From Hyphomonadaceae bacterium (lineage in GTDB: Bacteria; Pseudomonadota; Alphaproteobacteria; Caulobacterales; Hyphomonadaceae), in contig JAUYSA010000474.1 in assembly GCA_030696545.1 (NCBI GenBank), positions 1 through 5,005 on the forward strand: a DNA stretch of 5,005 nucleotides, read 5' to 3'. Below are positions 1 through 4,720 of this stretch, piece after piece; positions within the stretch are counted from its first letter, which is position 1, and every line of letters starts with the position of its first letter. Under the pieces are notes generated by a model, which had not been told where the DNA came from, made no database searches, and saw nothing but the letters and a program-made list of their open reading frames with translations. A program made the position numbers and the translations under genes.

Positions 1-33
1 GGCGAACTTTAGTGAGTGCGGCTTCTCGGCGAG

Positions 34-39
34 AGGAGG
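34..39 (+). promoter_or_regulatory. Shine-Dalgarno site that sets the wecA-like start
   Basis: AGGAGG lies 6 nt before the ATG at 46. This perfect anti-16S match favours ATG 46 over an in-frame GTG at 16, which would place the site inside the gene. In-frame stops at 10-12 (TAG) and 13-15 (TGA) close the frame upstream. Confidence 0.85.
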
Positions 40-45
40 CGAAGA

Positions 46-1182
46 ATGCATCATGCGTGGGAGGCGCTTTGCCGCCATTCGCTTCTCATCACCTGCATCG
101 TCTTCCTCAGCACGCTGCTTCTCGTCCTCTTGCTCCGCCCGCTAGCAGGACGGTTCGGACTGCTTGACCGACCAGGTGGACGAAAGACCCACGCAGCCCC
201 GACGCCGGTGATTGGCGGCGTGGCGATCCTGCTGGGCGCCCTGCCCTGCGCGCTTCTCACCTTCCAGCTCACCCCCAGCGTGATCGGATTCGGCCTCGCC
301 GGAATCATCGTCATCGCCACGGGCGTGATCGACGACATGAAGGATCTGCGCTGGAAGTACCGACTGGCCGCCCAGACCACCGCCGCACTGGTGCTGGTCT
401 ATATCGGCGGCGTCAGTGTGGAGCGGATCGGGCCGCTGTTCGGCGCCGAGCCGAACGACCTCGGCATGCTCTCCATGCCATTCACGGTGATCGCCACGGT
501 GGGCATCATTAACGCGCTGAACATGGCCGACGGGATCGACGGCCTGGCCGGCGCGCTGACCGCTTGCGCGCTCGCCATGCTGACCGGCGCCGCGGTCTAT
601 TCCGGAAACGAGAATCTGGCGCACGGGCTGATCGTGCTGCTGGGCGCGGTGCTGGCCTTCCTCGCCTTCAACATCCGCCTGCCCTGGCGTCCACGGGCGC
701 GGGTGTTCCTGGGTAACGCCGGGAGCGAGTTCCTCGGCCTTTGCATCGCCTGGGCGTGCTTCCGCATGACCCAGAACGCCGCCCACCCGGTGACGCCGGC
801 GCTCGCCCCGTTCCTGCTGGCTCCGCCGCTGATCGACTGCCTGGTGGTGATGGTGCGCAGGATCCGCAGCGGCCGCTCGCCGTTCGCCGCCGACCGAGGT
901 CACCTGCATCACATGATGCTGGACGCAGGGATCCCGACCACTGCTGTCGTGCTGCTCATAAGCGCTGCCTCGTTGGCGATCGGCGGCTTCGCAGCTCTGG
1001 CGCTGCTCGCCCACGTGCGAGTTGTCTGGTTGGTTGCGGCCTTCGTTGGTCTGACGATCGCCTACTACGTGATCTCGGCCCGGCGCGACCGCTGCCTCGC
1101 CTTCTTTGGTAGGATCTCCCAGCTGCTCCCCACGAGGAAACCGCGCGACGGCGACAACGCGATGCGGATGGGCGCGGAGTAA
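46..1182 (+). CDS. wecA: WecA-type undecaprenyl-phosphate N-acetylhexosamine-1-phosphate transferase (glycosyltransferase family 4)
   Basis: Integral inner-membrane enzyme of 378 residues, close to the usual length for WecA. The family moves a HexNAc-1-phosphate (GlcNAc-1-P in WecA) from its UDP-sugar to undecaprenyl phosphate, the first step in making O-antigen, enterobacterial-common-antigen-like or exopolysaccharide repeat units. Visible family marks, numbered from ATG 46: an N-terminal membrane segment (about 13-31), then LLDRPGGRKTH (39-49), GGVAILLG (57-64), the Asp-Asp pair in VIDDMKD (D96/D97), NALNMADGIDGLAG (156-169), GNAGSEFLG (223-231), PLIDCLVVMVRRIRSG (261-276) and the cytoplasmic His motif DRGHLHH (283-289). 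The part from TQN through HLHH resembles E. coli WecA more than MraY or TagO. About ten or eleven hydrophobic segments alternate with short loops. Oddity: the acidic residue of the usual GDxGS motif is Asn224 (AAC at 715-717). The codons before the gene (GGC GAA CTT TAG) could be the tail of another gene, but too little is visible. The symbol is by similarity; the sugar specificity is unknown. Confidence 0.9.
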   Translation: MHHAWEALCRHSLLITCIVFLSTLLLVLLLRPLAGRFGLLDRPGGRKTHAAPTPVIGGVAILLGALPCALLTFQLTPSVIGFGLAGIIVIATGVIDDMKDLRWKYRLAAQTTAALVLVYIGGVSVERIGPLFGAEPNDLGMLSMPFTVIATVGIINALNMADGIDGLAGALTACALAMLTGAAVYSGNENLAHGLIVLLGAVLAFLAFNIRLPWRPRARVFLGNAGSEFLGLCIAWACFRMTQNAAHPVTPALAPFLLAPPLIDCLVVMVRRIRSGRSPFAADRGHLHHMMLDAGIPTTAVVLLISAASLAIGGFAALALLAHVRVVWLVAAFVGLTIAYYVISARRDRCLAFFGRISQLLPTRKPRDGDNAMRMGAE

Positions 1183-1454
1183 AACGCGACGGTGGACCTC
1201 GCCGCTTCATCCTTACCAAGTCGGTCGTGATCGCAGGTGGTAGTGACAGGAAACGACAAGTGGTAGCGCGCCTCGCCTGCAAGAGAGCCGGTAGCCTCAA
1301 GCGCTTGGGTCTTTCTTGAAGCTGATTTCGTTTGGTGGTTGGGGCCTCAGCGCGTGGCGGATGGGAAGGAAAGGGATCGAAGCAGGGTATCGTTGGAGCC
1401 GACGATGCGCACCTCCGCCGCTGTGAGCGAAAGTGGCACCTAGCCTTGCGGTCC
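1183..1454. other. Gene-free stretch after the transferase
   Basis: I see no credible coding region on either strand. There is no T-tract terminator after the transferase stop. The only structures are a 10-bp palindrome CAAGCGCTTG (1298-1307) and a short hairpin at 1389-1406 with arms ATCGT/ACGAT extended by GG/CC and a G-T pair. Neither has a clear role. Confidence 0.5.
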
Positions 1455-1583
1455 TCAGGTGATCAGCACAAGCAGCATCGCCACCGCGGCCACCACCAAA
1501 CCGGCCAGCACCGCACGTCTCAGCACCACGCCGAGAGCTCTGATTTCATGACGCTTCATCAGGATGCTCGCGTTGACCACCAT
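1455..1583 (-). CDS. Candidate small single-pass membrane protein, function unknown
   Basis: This 42-residue ORF starts at ATG 1583 with GGAAAG just upstream (weak Shine-Dalgarno, close spacing). It has a basic N-terminal half (MKRHEIR, then LRR) followed by a hydrophobic C-terminal helix, LAGLVVAAVAMLLVLIT. The basic-then-hydrophobic order is what a small membrane-anchored protein looks like, and it runs in the same direction as tetR, about 210 bp further downstream. A second in-frame ATG at 1559 would give a 34-residue version. I do not recognise a family. The frame extends upstream to 1706, but that part is compositionally unremarkable. It could be chance: GC-rich DNA often yields short Val/Leu/Ala runs. 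Confidence 0.3.
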   Translation of the reverse strand: MVVNASILMKRHEIRALGVVLRRAVLAGLVVAAVAMLLVLIT

Positions 1584-1771
1584 AGCTTTCCGCTGACGCT
1601 CATCGCCTGTTCCCACCTGGATAGAGCCCGACCAGCCCGGTGTCAGTCCGCTAACCGCTCTTGCATAGCGCTCCTGTCGACCCCAGGGCGGTGAAGAAGC
1701 CGCCACGCATCACTGCATCGCGTCGCAGAACTGGCTGGATAACCCCTACGCGACTGCGCGCACGGCCTAAT

Positions 1772-1784
1772 CTCAGACGCTGAG
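1772..1784 (-). terminator. Short hairpin just after tetR, weak terminator candidate
   Basis: CTCAG and CTGAG pair perfectly around a 3-nt loop, 7 nt beyond the tetR stop codon. The stem is only 5 bp and no T-run follows on the minus strand, so intrinsic termination is doubtful. Confidence 0.2.
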
Positions 1785-1790
1785 GCCAGG

Positions 1791-2384
1791 CTACGGGAAA
1801 CGTAGACCGCTAAGGTCGCGGAGAGCGGGTCGCGCCGCTGCCAAAATCGCCGCTGATTCAGCAGCATTTGGCTCTGCTCGCGCCAGGCATATCGCCCCGA
1901 CCATCTCGGCCAACATCGCCGACGCCACGCTGTCTGGGACGGGCATGCCTCTGGCGCGTAGTGGGCGACTGATGAATTCCCGTACTGATCTAGCCTCGCG
2001 CGCGTAGAGCTCGCGCGCCGTGGCCGACAAACGGGGCGCCTCACCGGCGAGAAGAGCCAGGGGGCACCCTGCGGCGCGGTCATCACGGTGTTCCGGTGAA
2101 ACATAGTGGACGACGAACGCTACGAGGCCCTCAGCTGGAGACGCCGCCTCCACGGCGTCACGTTCGCGCTTTCCCCTACTCTCCTTGAACATCCGTTCAA
2201 TCGCCATTTCGACCATCGCGTCGCGGGACAAAAAATGCCCGTAAAAGCCGCCGTGCGTCTTGCCAATCCGCCGAGTTACACCGCCCAAAGTGACCGCCTG
2301 AACGCCGGCGTTGCGGATCGTGCGCTCTGCCTCGACGAGGAGTTGCTCACGTGTGTTTTCCACTTGGCTCGCCGCGTATCTCAT
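1791..2384 (-). CDS. TetR/AcrR-family transcriptional repressor
   Basis: A 197-residue protein of normal TetR length. Residues 10-60 form the N-terminal DNA-binding domain: NTREQLLVEAERTIRNAG is helix 1, VTLGGVTRRIGKTHGGFYGHF the helix-turn-helix with the signature THGGFYGHF, and SRDAMVEMAIERMF helix 4. The C-terminal ligand-binding half contains GCPLALLAGEAPRLS, a stretch typical of the TetR subgroup whose N-terminus reads MRYxxxxxxxTRExLL. Family members act as cytoplasmic dimers that release DNA on binding a small molecule. The effector cannot be read from the sequence. ATG 2384 agrees with the family start, yet no Shine-Dalgarno site precedes it (CTCCGCTA comes just before). Two palindromes lie upstream at 2398-2419 and 2501-2522, so autoregulation is likely. 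No intact divergent gene, the usual partner, is present. Confidence 0.92.
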   Translation of the reverse strand: MRYAASQVENTREQLLVEAERTIRNAGVQAVTLGGVTRRIGKTHGGFYGHFLSRDAMVEMAIERMFKESRGKRERDAVEAASPAEGLVAFVVHYVSPEHRDDRAAGCPLALLAGEAPRLSATARELYAREARSVREFISRPLRARGMPVPDSVASAMLAEMVGAICLARAEPNAAESAAILAAARPALRDLSGLRFP

Positions 2385-2397
2385 TAGCGGAGCAGAA

Positions 2398-2419
2398 TGA
2401 CATGATAGACATCATGTCA
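2398..2419. promoter_or_regulatory. TetR-type operator O1 (perfect palindrome)
   Basis: Arms TGACATGAT (2398-2406) and ATCATGTCA (2411-2419) are exact reverse complements around the spacer AGAC. The site begins 14 bp before the tetR start codon and covers a TTGACA facing tetR, as expected for an autorepressing TetR operator. Its sequence recurs at 2501-2522. Binding by this TetR is inferred from position and symmetry. Confidence 0.75.
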
Positions 2420-2420
2420 A
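2415..2420 (-). promoter_or_regulatory. Probable -35 element of the tetR promoter
   Basis: Read on the minus strand this is TTGACA, the exact sigma-70 -35 consensus, five of whose six bases lie inside operator O1. The matching -10 would fall near 2392-2399 and is poor (CATTCT or TTCTGC at 15-17 bp spacing). The predicted transcript would begin at or within a few bases of the tetR ATG. Confidence 0.5.
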
Positions 2421-2500
2421 GGCGAGCTGTCGAGATGGGGCCAGCGTGCAAGCGCGCTAAACACAGCACGGTTGCGCTCCATTCTGCATTCGGGTGCTGG

Positions 2501-2509
2501 TGTTATGAT
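2501..2509 (+). promoter_or_regulatory. Extended -10 promoter inside O2, facing right
   Basis: TG-T-TATGAT fits the extended -10 pattern TGnTATAAT with one mismatch. The -35 region is weak (ATTCTG at 2481-2486, 17-bp spacing), which extended -10 promoters tolerate. Lying inside O2, it would be blocked when the repressor is bound. A start near 2516 would transcribe rightward into DNA with no recognisable gene. Confidence 0.4.
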
Positions 2510-2522
2510 GGTCATCATGTTA
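2501..2522. promoter_or_regulatory. TetR-type operator O2 (second copy, related to O1)
   Basis: The core ATGATG-GT-CATCAT (2505-2518) is a perfect palindrome. Aligned with O1 over 22 bp, it matches at 17 positions, including the ATGAT and CATCATGT core. The centres of O1 and O2 are 103 bp apart, close to ten helical turns. The shared sequence makes it likely that one regulator binds both. Confidence 0.65.
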
Positions 2523-3146
2523 CCCAGGGGCCGGCGCGACCCTGAGCTGATCCAACCCCCAACCCAGCTCTCAGGGGAATGCCCACGAGCTCGACGGGGC
2601 CGAGCCCGAATAGCGCTCGTGGCGTCGAAGGGCGATCCCGCGTCGTGCCGCAGGACTGCGCGCCATCCCGGGTATGTTGACCGATCTTCCTCGAATGTCG
2701 GCGGCAAGCGTCGGCGGACCTATCTTGCCTCCTTTTATGCGGGGCGGATGGCCCTTGAATTAGCGGCGCCAAAGGTCTGCCGCAGCGCTTCACGCGCGAA
2801 AGGCAGCGCCCTGCGCCGGCGCGAGGCCGAAGTCGCGGGCCATTAGCGTCGGCAACCAAGCATTGATGCCCCGATCCGAGGTTTTGACTTTGGTGAATTC
2901 CCTACCGGAACTCCTGATCTCCTGCGAAGGTTGAACGACCGCGACCCGTCCAAAGCCCCCTCGCGGAAGGGTCGCTTGTGAGCCCTCGGTGCCCCGTTAC
3001 GGTCGCCGGGGGCTCAGGCTTATGTGCGCTTCAGACTGAGGCGAGTGTGTTGCACAGCGAGCTTGCAGCTCACTTCGTGCCGATGGCTTATAGACCTCCG
3101 GATCAGCCCCGTGACCTCCCTCCAAGCTGGAGACGCACGAGGTCAG
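2523..3146. other. Long stretch without a recognisable gene
   Basis: Open frames exist on both strands, but all are Arg/Ser/Pro-rich, lack ribosome binding sites and show no family motif, as expected of GC-rich non-coding DNA. The most notable structure is the nested inverted repeat at 2583-2622. Another, weaker repeat pairs GCGACCC (2941-2947) with GGGTCGC (2969-2975). The stretch may be a decayed divergent target of tetR, but no frame or pair of frames gives a recognisable protein. Confidence 0.5.
2583..2622. repeat. Nested inverted repeat downstream of the O2 promoter
   Basis: CCACGAGC (2583-2590) and GCTCGTGG (2615-2622) pair over 8 bp. Inside them GGGC (2597-2600) and GCCC (2604-2607) can form a second small stem. 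A transcript from the O2 promoter would carry this element about 65 nt from its 5' end. No T-run follows, so it is not a simple terminator. Confidence 0.4.
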
Positions 3147-3269
3147 GCCCGGCCGTACGCACGCGCTCGAACGTGGTACGGTTTCCGCGAAGTTCACGCC
3201 CGCCTAGTAGTCGACGGCTAACTCAGCGGATTGCTGGTTGAGCCGGAGTATGCGCTGCGGCGGGGGCCC
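3147..3269 (+). pseudogene. Possible remnant of an IS3-family OrfB transposase
   Basis: In one frame, ARPYARARTWYGFREVHARL then VVDG resembles the IS3-family OrfB block usually read as ARxRYGYRRVHxLLxxDGW. A stop (3219-3221) sits where the conserved Trp is expected. The same frame resumes with LLVEPEYALRRGP, comparable to the following OrfB segment (about YRLYxEEGLALRRRP), with some 6 residues missing. A third piece in the same frame, ALSRTKARW (3369-3395), resembles the LSRPNQRW that precedes the first catalytic Asp, although its spacing is longer than usual. Further stops at 3279-3281 and 3396-3398 make it non-functional. No terminal inverted repeats or target duplications were found. The assignment rests on short motifs and could be chance. 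Confidence 0.35.
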
Positions 3270-3401
3270 GCGGATCAGTGAGGGCTGGACGAGCCATCAA
3301 GAAGCTGCTCTCCCACTCCCCAAATCTACTGGGCGCCGGATCCGCGAAGCGAGTCCGCAGGCTCGGCAGCCCTCAGCCGGACAAAGGCAAGGTGGTAACA
3401 G

Positions 3402-3415
3402 GTCGAGCGATCGAC
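3402..3415. repeat. Small hairpin downstream of the PilZ gene
   Basis: GTCGA and TCGAC pair around a GCGA loop, 15 nt past the PilZ stop codon (the gene reads leftward). The stem is 5 bp and no T-run follows on the minus strand, so a terminator role is only a possibility. Confidence 0.25.
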
Positions 3416-3429
3416 TGTGCTAGGTTCAG

Positions 3430-3861
3430 CTAGTTGACGGCGGCCATCCAAAACTTGTGCAGACGGCGCGAGAGCCTGCAAAGTGGCTCGTCAACCTCGA
3501 TCGGCAGACCAAGCGTAGTGCCGATCAAGGGATAACGGCGCCACGCAGTGGCCGCCTCAAAGGCTAGGCCCGACGTCACGCTAATAAGCCAGAATCTCGC
3601 GGGTACGAGCTGCCCCTCGGGCATGCTTAGGCGCGCGCCGCCGGCGCCGATGTCGCGAATGGTGCACCGAAAGGACGCATTGAAATCTTCGTTCACCGCG
3701 ACGGCCGACAGCAGGACCCGTTGTCGGGAAGCCCGCCGCCGATCGATCGTCGCAGCGCGAACATTCGAGCGTCGGTCAACTGTCGCTTCGGGGTCGATCA
3801 CCGATAGCACTGGCCCGAGGCGCTGATCCTGGTCGTCCGTGTCTCGTAGCCAAATATCCAA
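3430..3861 (-). CDS. PilZ-domain protein, possible cyclic-di-GMP receptor
   Basis: The 143-residue ORF carries one PilZ domain over about residues 40-125. PilZ domains bind cyclic di-GMP through an RxxxR motif and a (D/N)xSxxG motif, and short PilZ proteins relay the signal to motility, attachment or polysaccharide machinery. Seen here: RRRASRQRVLLSAV (R42 and R46 fit RxxxR), then CTIRDIGAGGARLSMP, where D70-x-G72-x-x-G75 matches the second motif except that Ser is replaced by Gly. A beta-strand-like stretch follows (FWLISVTSGLAFEAATAWRR, then LGLPIEV). The first 40 residues are acidic and probably flexible. The start at 3861 is a TTG with only a poor TAGG upstream. In-frame GTGs at 3810 and 3801 are alternatives that keep the whole domain, and neither has a clear ribosome site. 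No membrane segment or second domain is present. Confidence 0.8.
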   Translation of the reverse strand: MDIWLRDTDDQDQRLGPVLSVIDPEATVDRRSNVRAATIDRRRASRQRVLLSAVAVNEDFNASFRCTIRDIGAGGARLSMPEGQLVPARFWLISVTSGLAFEAATAWRRYPLIGTTLGLPIEVDEPLCRLSRRLHKFWMAAVN

Positions 3862-3869
3862 AGTAGAAC

Positions 3870-4193
3870 CTACTTCGCGCTGCCAATGCCGAGCTTATTT
3901 CCGATCTTAAACCGGGAGAGTTTAACGAACATTGTAATGCGGATCTCGGTGGCGCTGTCACTAGCTCCCATACTGACTTGCGACTGGCAGGCGCGACATC
4001 GGGCGCATCGCCGGATGTCGTAGCGCCAGGCGCGACGGGTGGATAACAGTGGCTCACCATTAGGGATTATTGCTCGACAATCTGGCGTGGCCGATCGACC
4101 TGTCAACGGCCGAACGCGCCTATTCAGGCATGTCGGTTGCACAACCTCTACGTATTCGAGTCCGGCGATGAGCACGTGACCGACGCCGAACAC
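3870..4193 (-). CDS. Doubtful small Cys-rich ORF just upstream of the PilZ gene
   Basis: A 107-residue frame from GTG 4193 ends 8 bp before the TTG proposed for the PilZ gene, the spacing of an operon partner. The C-terminal half reads more like protein than its surroundings: WRYDIRRCARCRACQSQ has three cysteines in a CxxCxxC arrangement, and TEIRITMFVKLSRFKIGN follows. An internal ATG (residue 75, MGAS) could start a shorter form. There is no good Shine-Dalgarno site, and I recognise no family. The strong hairpin at 3990-4027 lies within the Cys-encoding part, so the region may be structured rather than coding. Confidence 0.22.
   Translation of the reverse strand: MFGVGHVLIAGLEYVEVVQPTCLNRRVRPLTGRSATPDCRAIIPNGEPLLSTRRAWRYDIRRCARCRACQSQVSMGASDSATEIRITMFVKLSRFKIGNKLGIGSAK
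3990..4027. repeat. Imperfect hairpin, 15 base pairs
   Basis: The left arm is GGCGC, GACATC, G, GGCG and the right arm is CGCC, G, GATGTC, GTA, GCGCC, around a CAT loop. Fifteen pairs form, with one G-G mismatch and a 3-nt bulge (4020-4022). No T-run follows on either strand. It falls inside the doubtful Cys-rich ORF. Confidence 0.5.
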
Positions 4194-4209
4194 CGAGTGC
4201 TAACCCTAC

Positions 4210-4238
4210 AGGTCGAGTTGGACAGGTGAATTCGACCT
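4210..4238. repeat. Hairpin with a 10-bp stem
   Basis: AGGTCGAGTT (4210-4219) pairs with AATTCGACCT (4229-4238) through nine Watson-Crick pairs and one G-T pair, around a 9-nt loop. It stands 13 bp before the larger hairpin at 4252-4295, so the two may form one structured element. Confidence 0.45.
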
Positions 4239-4251
4239 TCTCGCCAGCATT

Positions 4252-4295
4252 GCGGCCGACCGCTAGACCACTGTCGTCTAGCCAGGGACGGCCGC
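4252..4295. repeat. Long imperfect hairpin, 16 base pairs
   Basis: The outer stem is GCGGCCG (4252-4258) with CGGCCGC (4289-4295). After an A-A mismatch come two C-G pairs (4260-4261 with 4286-4287), then a CAG bulge (4283-4285), then the inner stem GCTAGAC (4262-4268) with GTCTAGC (4276-4282) around a 7-nt loop. A further 4-bp hairpin (CGGT, GGA, ACCG) follows at 4296-4306. There is no T-run, so it does not look like an intrinsic terminator. Confidence 0.55.
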
Positions 4296-4710
4296 CGGTG
4301 GAACCGCTCATACGAACTGACACGCGCATTGGTTCTGTCAACGGGCGTGCGGAATTCGGAACGAAACCAACGAACTGCGCGGGCGTGGTTTCTCCTTGGC
4401 TTGGGCACGTGGTTTCCCAATCGCGATGACACGCGCGCTGTTGAATTTACGCGACAATCTTCCAGGAAGTTTCTCGAACGCAGCACGATAGGGAAACCGA
4501 TTGGGAGACCTCTTGCTCCCTCAAGCCGCCGACAAAGCACCCCCGGGTCGCCGAAAATTACGGCTTGCCCGCGCAGTGATTATAAGAAATCAATAGCTCA
4601 AGGCCCTCGGGACGCAGCGTGATCAACGCGACCCGTCGGCCTCTCCCAAAATCACATCGCCTCACTTCGGGGCGAACACGGACGGGTCGCGCGATGACAC
4701 GCGCACCCTT

Positions 4711-4716
4711 GGAGGT
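4711..4716 (+). promoter_or_regulatory. Shine-Dalgarno site of the right-hand gene
   Basis: GGAGGT lies 4 nt before ATG 4721. It is the main reason to call the rightward frame the real gene here and to reject the leftward frame that overlaps it. Confidence 0.75.
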
Positions 4717-4720
4717 ATCC

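Larger units (their letters stand above)
4194..4710. other. Gene-free region rich in inverted repeats
   Basis: No frame here has a ribosome site or a recognisable motif. Besides the hairpins listed separately, 4363-4369 (GAAACCA) pairs with 4386-4392 (TGGTTTC). CGTGGTTTC occurs twice in direct orientation (4384-4392 and 4408-4416). GGTTTCCCAATCG (4411-4423) pairs at 12 of 13 positions with 4498-4510. TATAAG at 4581-4586 is a possible -10 for the gene at 4721, but its -35 (TTACGG, 4558-4563) is poor and it would leave a leader of roughly 130 nt. Confidence 0.5.

Noticed and set aside
16..45. GTG at 16 as the start of the transferase, adding ten Arg-rich residues
   Set aside because: The extension would encode the Shine-Dalgarno AGGAGG itself, and GTG 16 has no ribosome site of its own. 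ATG 46 has ideal spacing.
142..1014. 290-residue open frame on the minus strand opposite the transferase
   Set aside because: It is antisense to a well-supported gene, very rich in Gln, His, Arg and Gly, and has no motif. Long antisense frames are usual opposite GC-rich genes.
741..1112. Plus-strand frame inside the transferase
   Set aside because: It is a shifted frame of a clear membrane protein gene, Arg/Pro-rich and without a ribosome site.
1298..1307. CAAGCGCTTG palindrome as an operator or terminator
   Set aside because: It cannot form a hairpin with a usable loop, has no T-run, and a 10-bp palindrome near GC-rich DNA is easily chance.
1332..1694. 120-residue plus-strand frame rich in His and Gln
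   Set aside because: Composition is atypical, no ribosome site or family motif is seen, and it is antisense to the small membrane ORF candidate.
2472..2846. 124-residue plus-strand frame spanning O2 as the missing tetR target gene
   Set aside because: It begins upstream of the proposed promoter start, has no Shine-Dalgarno site, and is Arg-rich with no hydrophobic core or motif.
2941..2975. GCGACCC/GGGTCGC inverted repeat as a terminator
   Set aside because: A 7-bp stem with a 21-nt loop and no T-run is expected by chance several times in a window this size.
4148..4540. 130-residue minus-strand frame, with an overlapping frame at 4120-4341
   Set aside because: Both are Arg/Ser-rich and lack ribosome sites and motifs. 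They run through the strong hairpin at 4252-4295.
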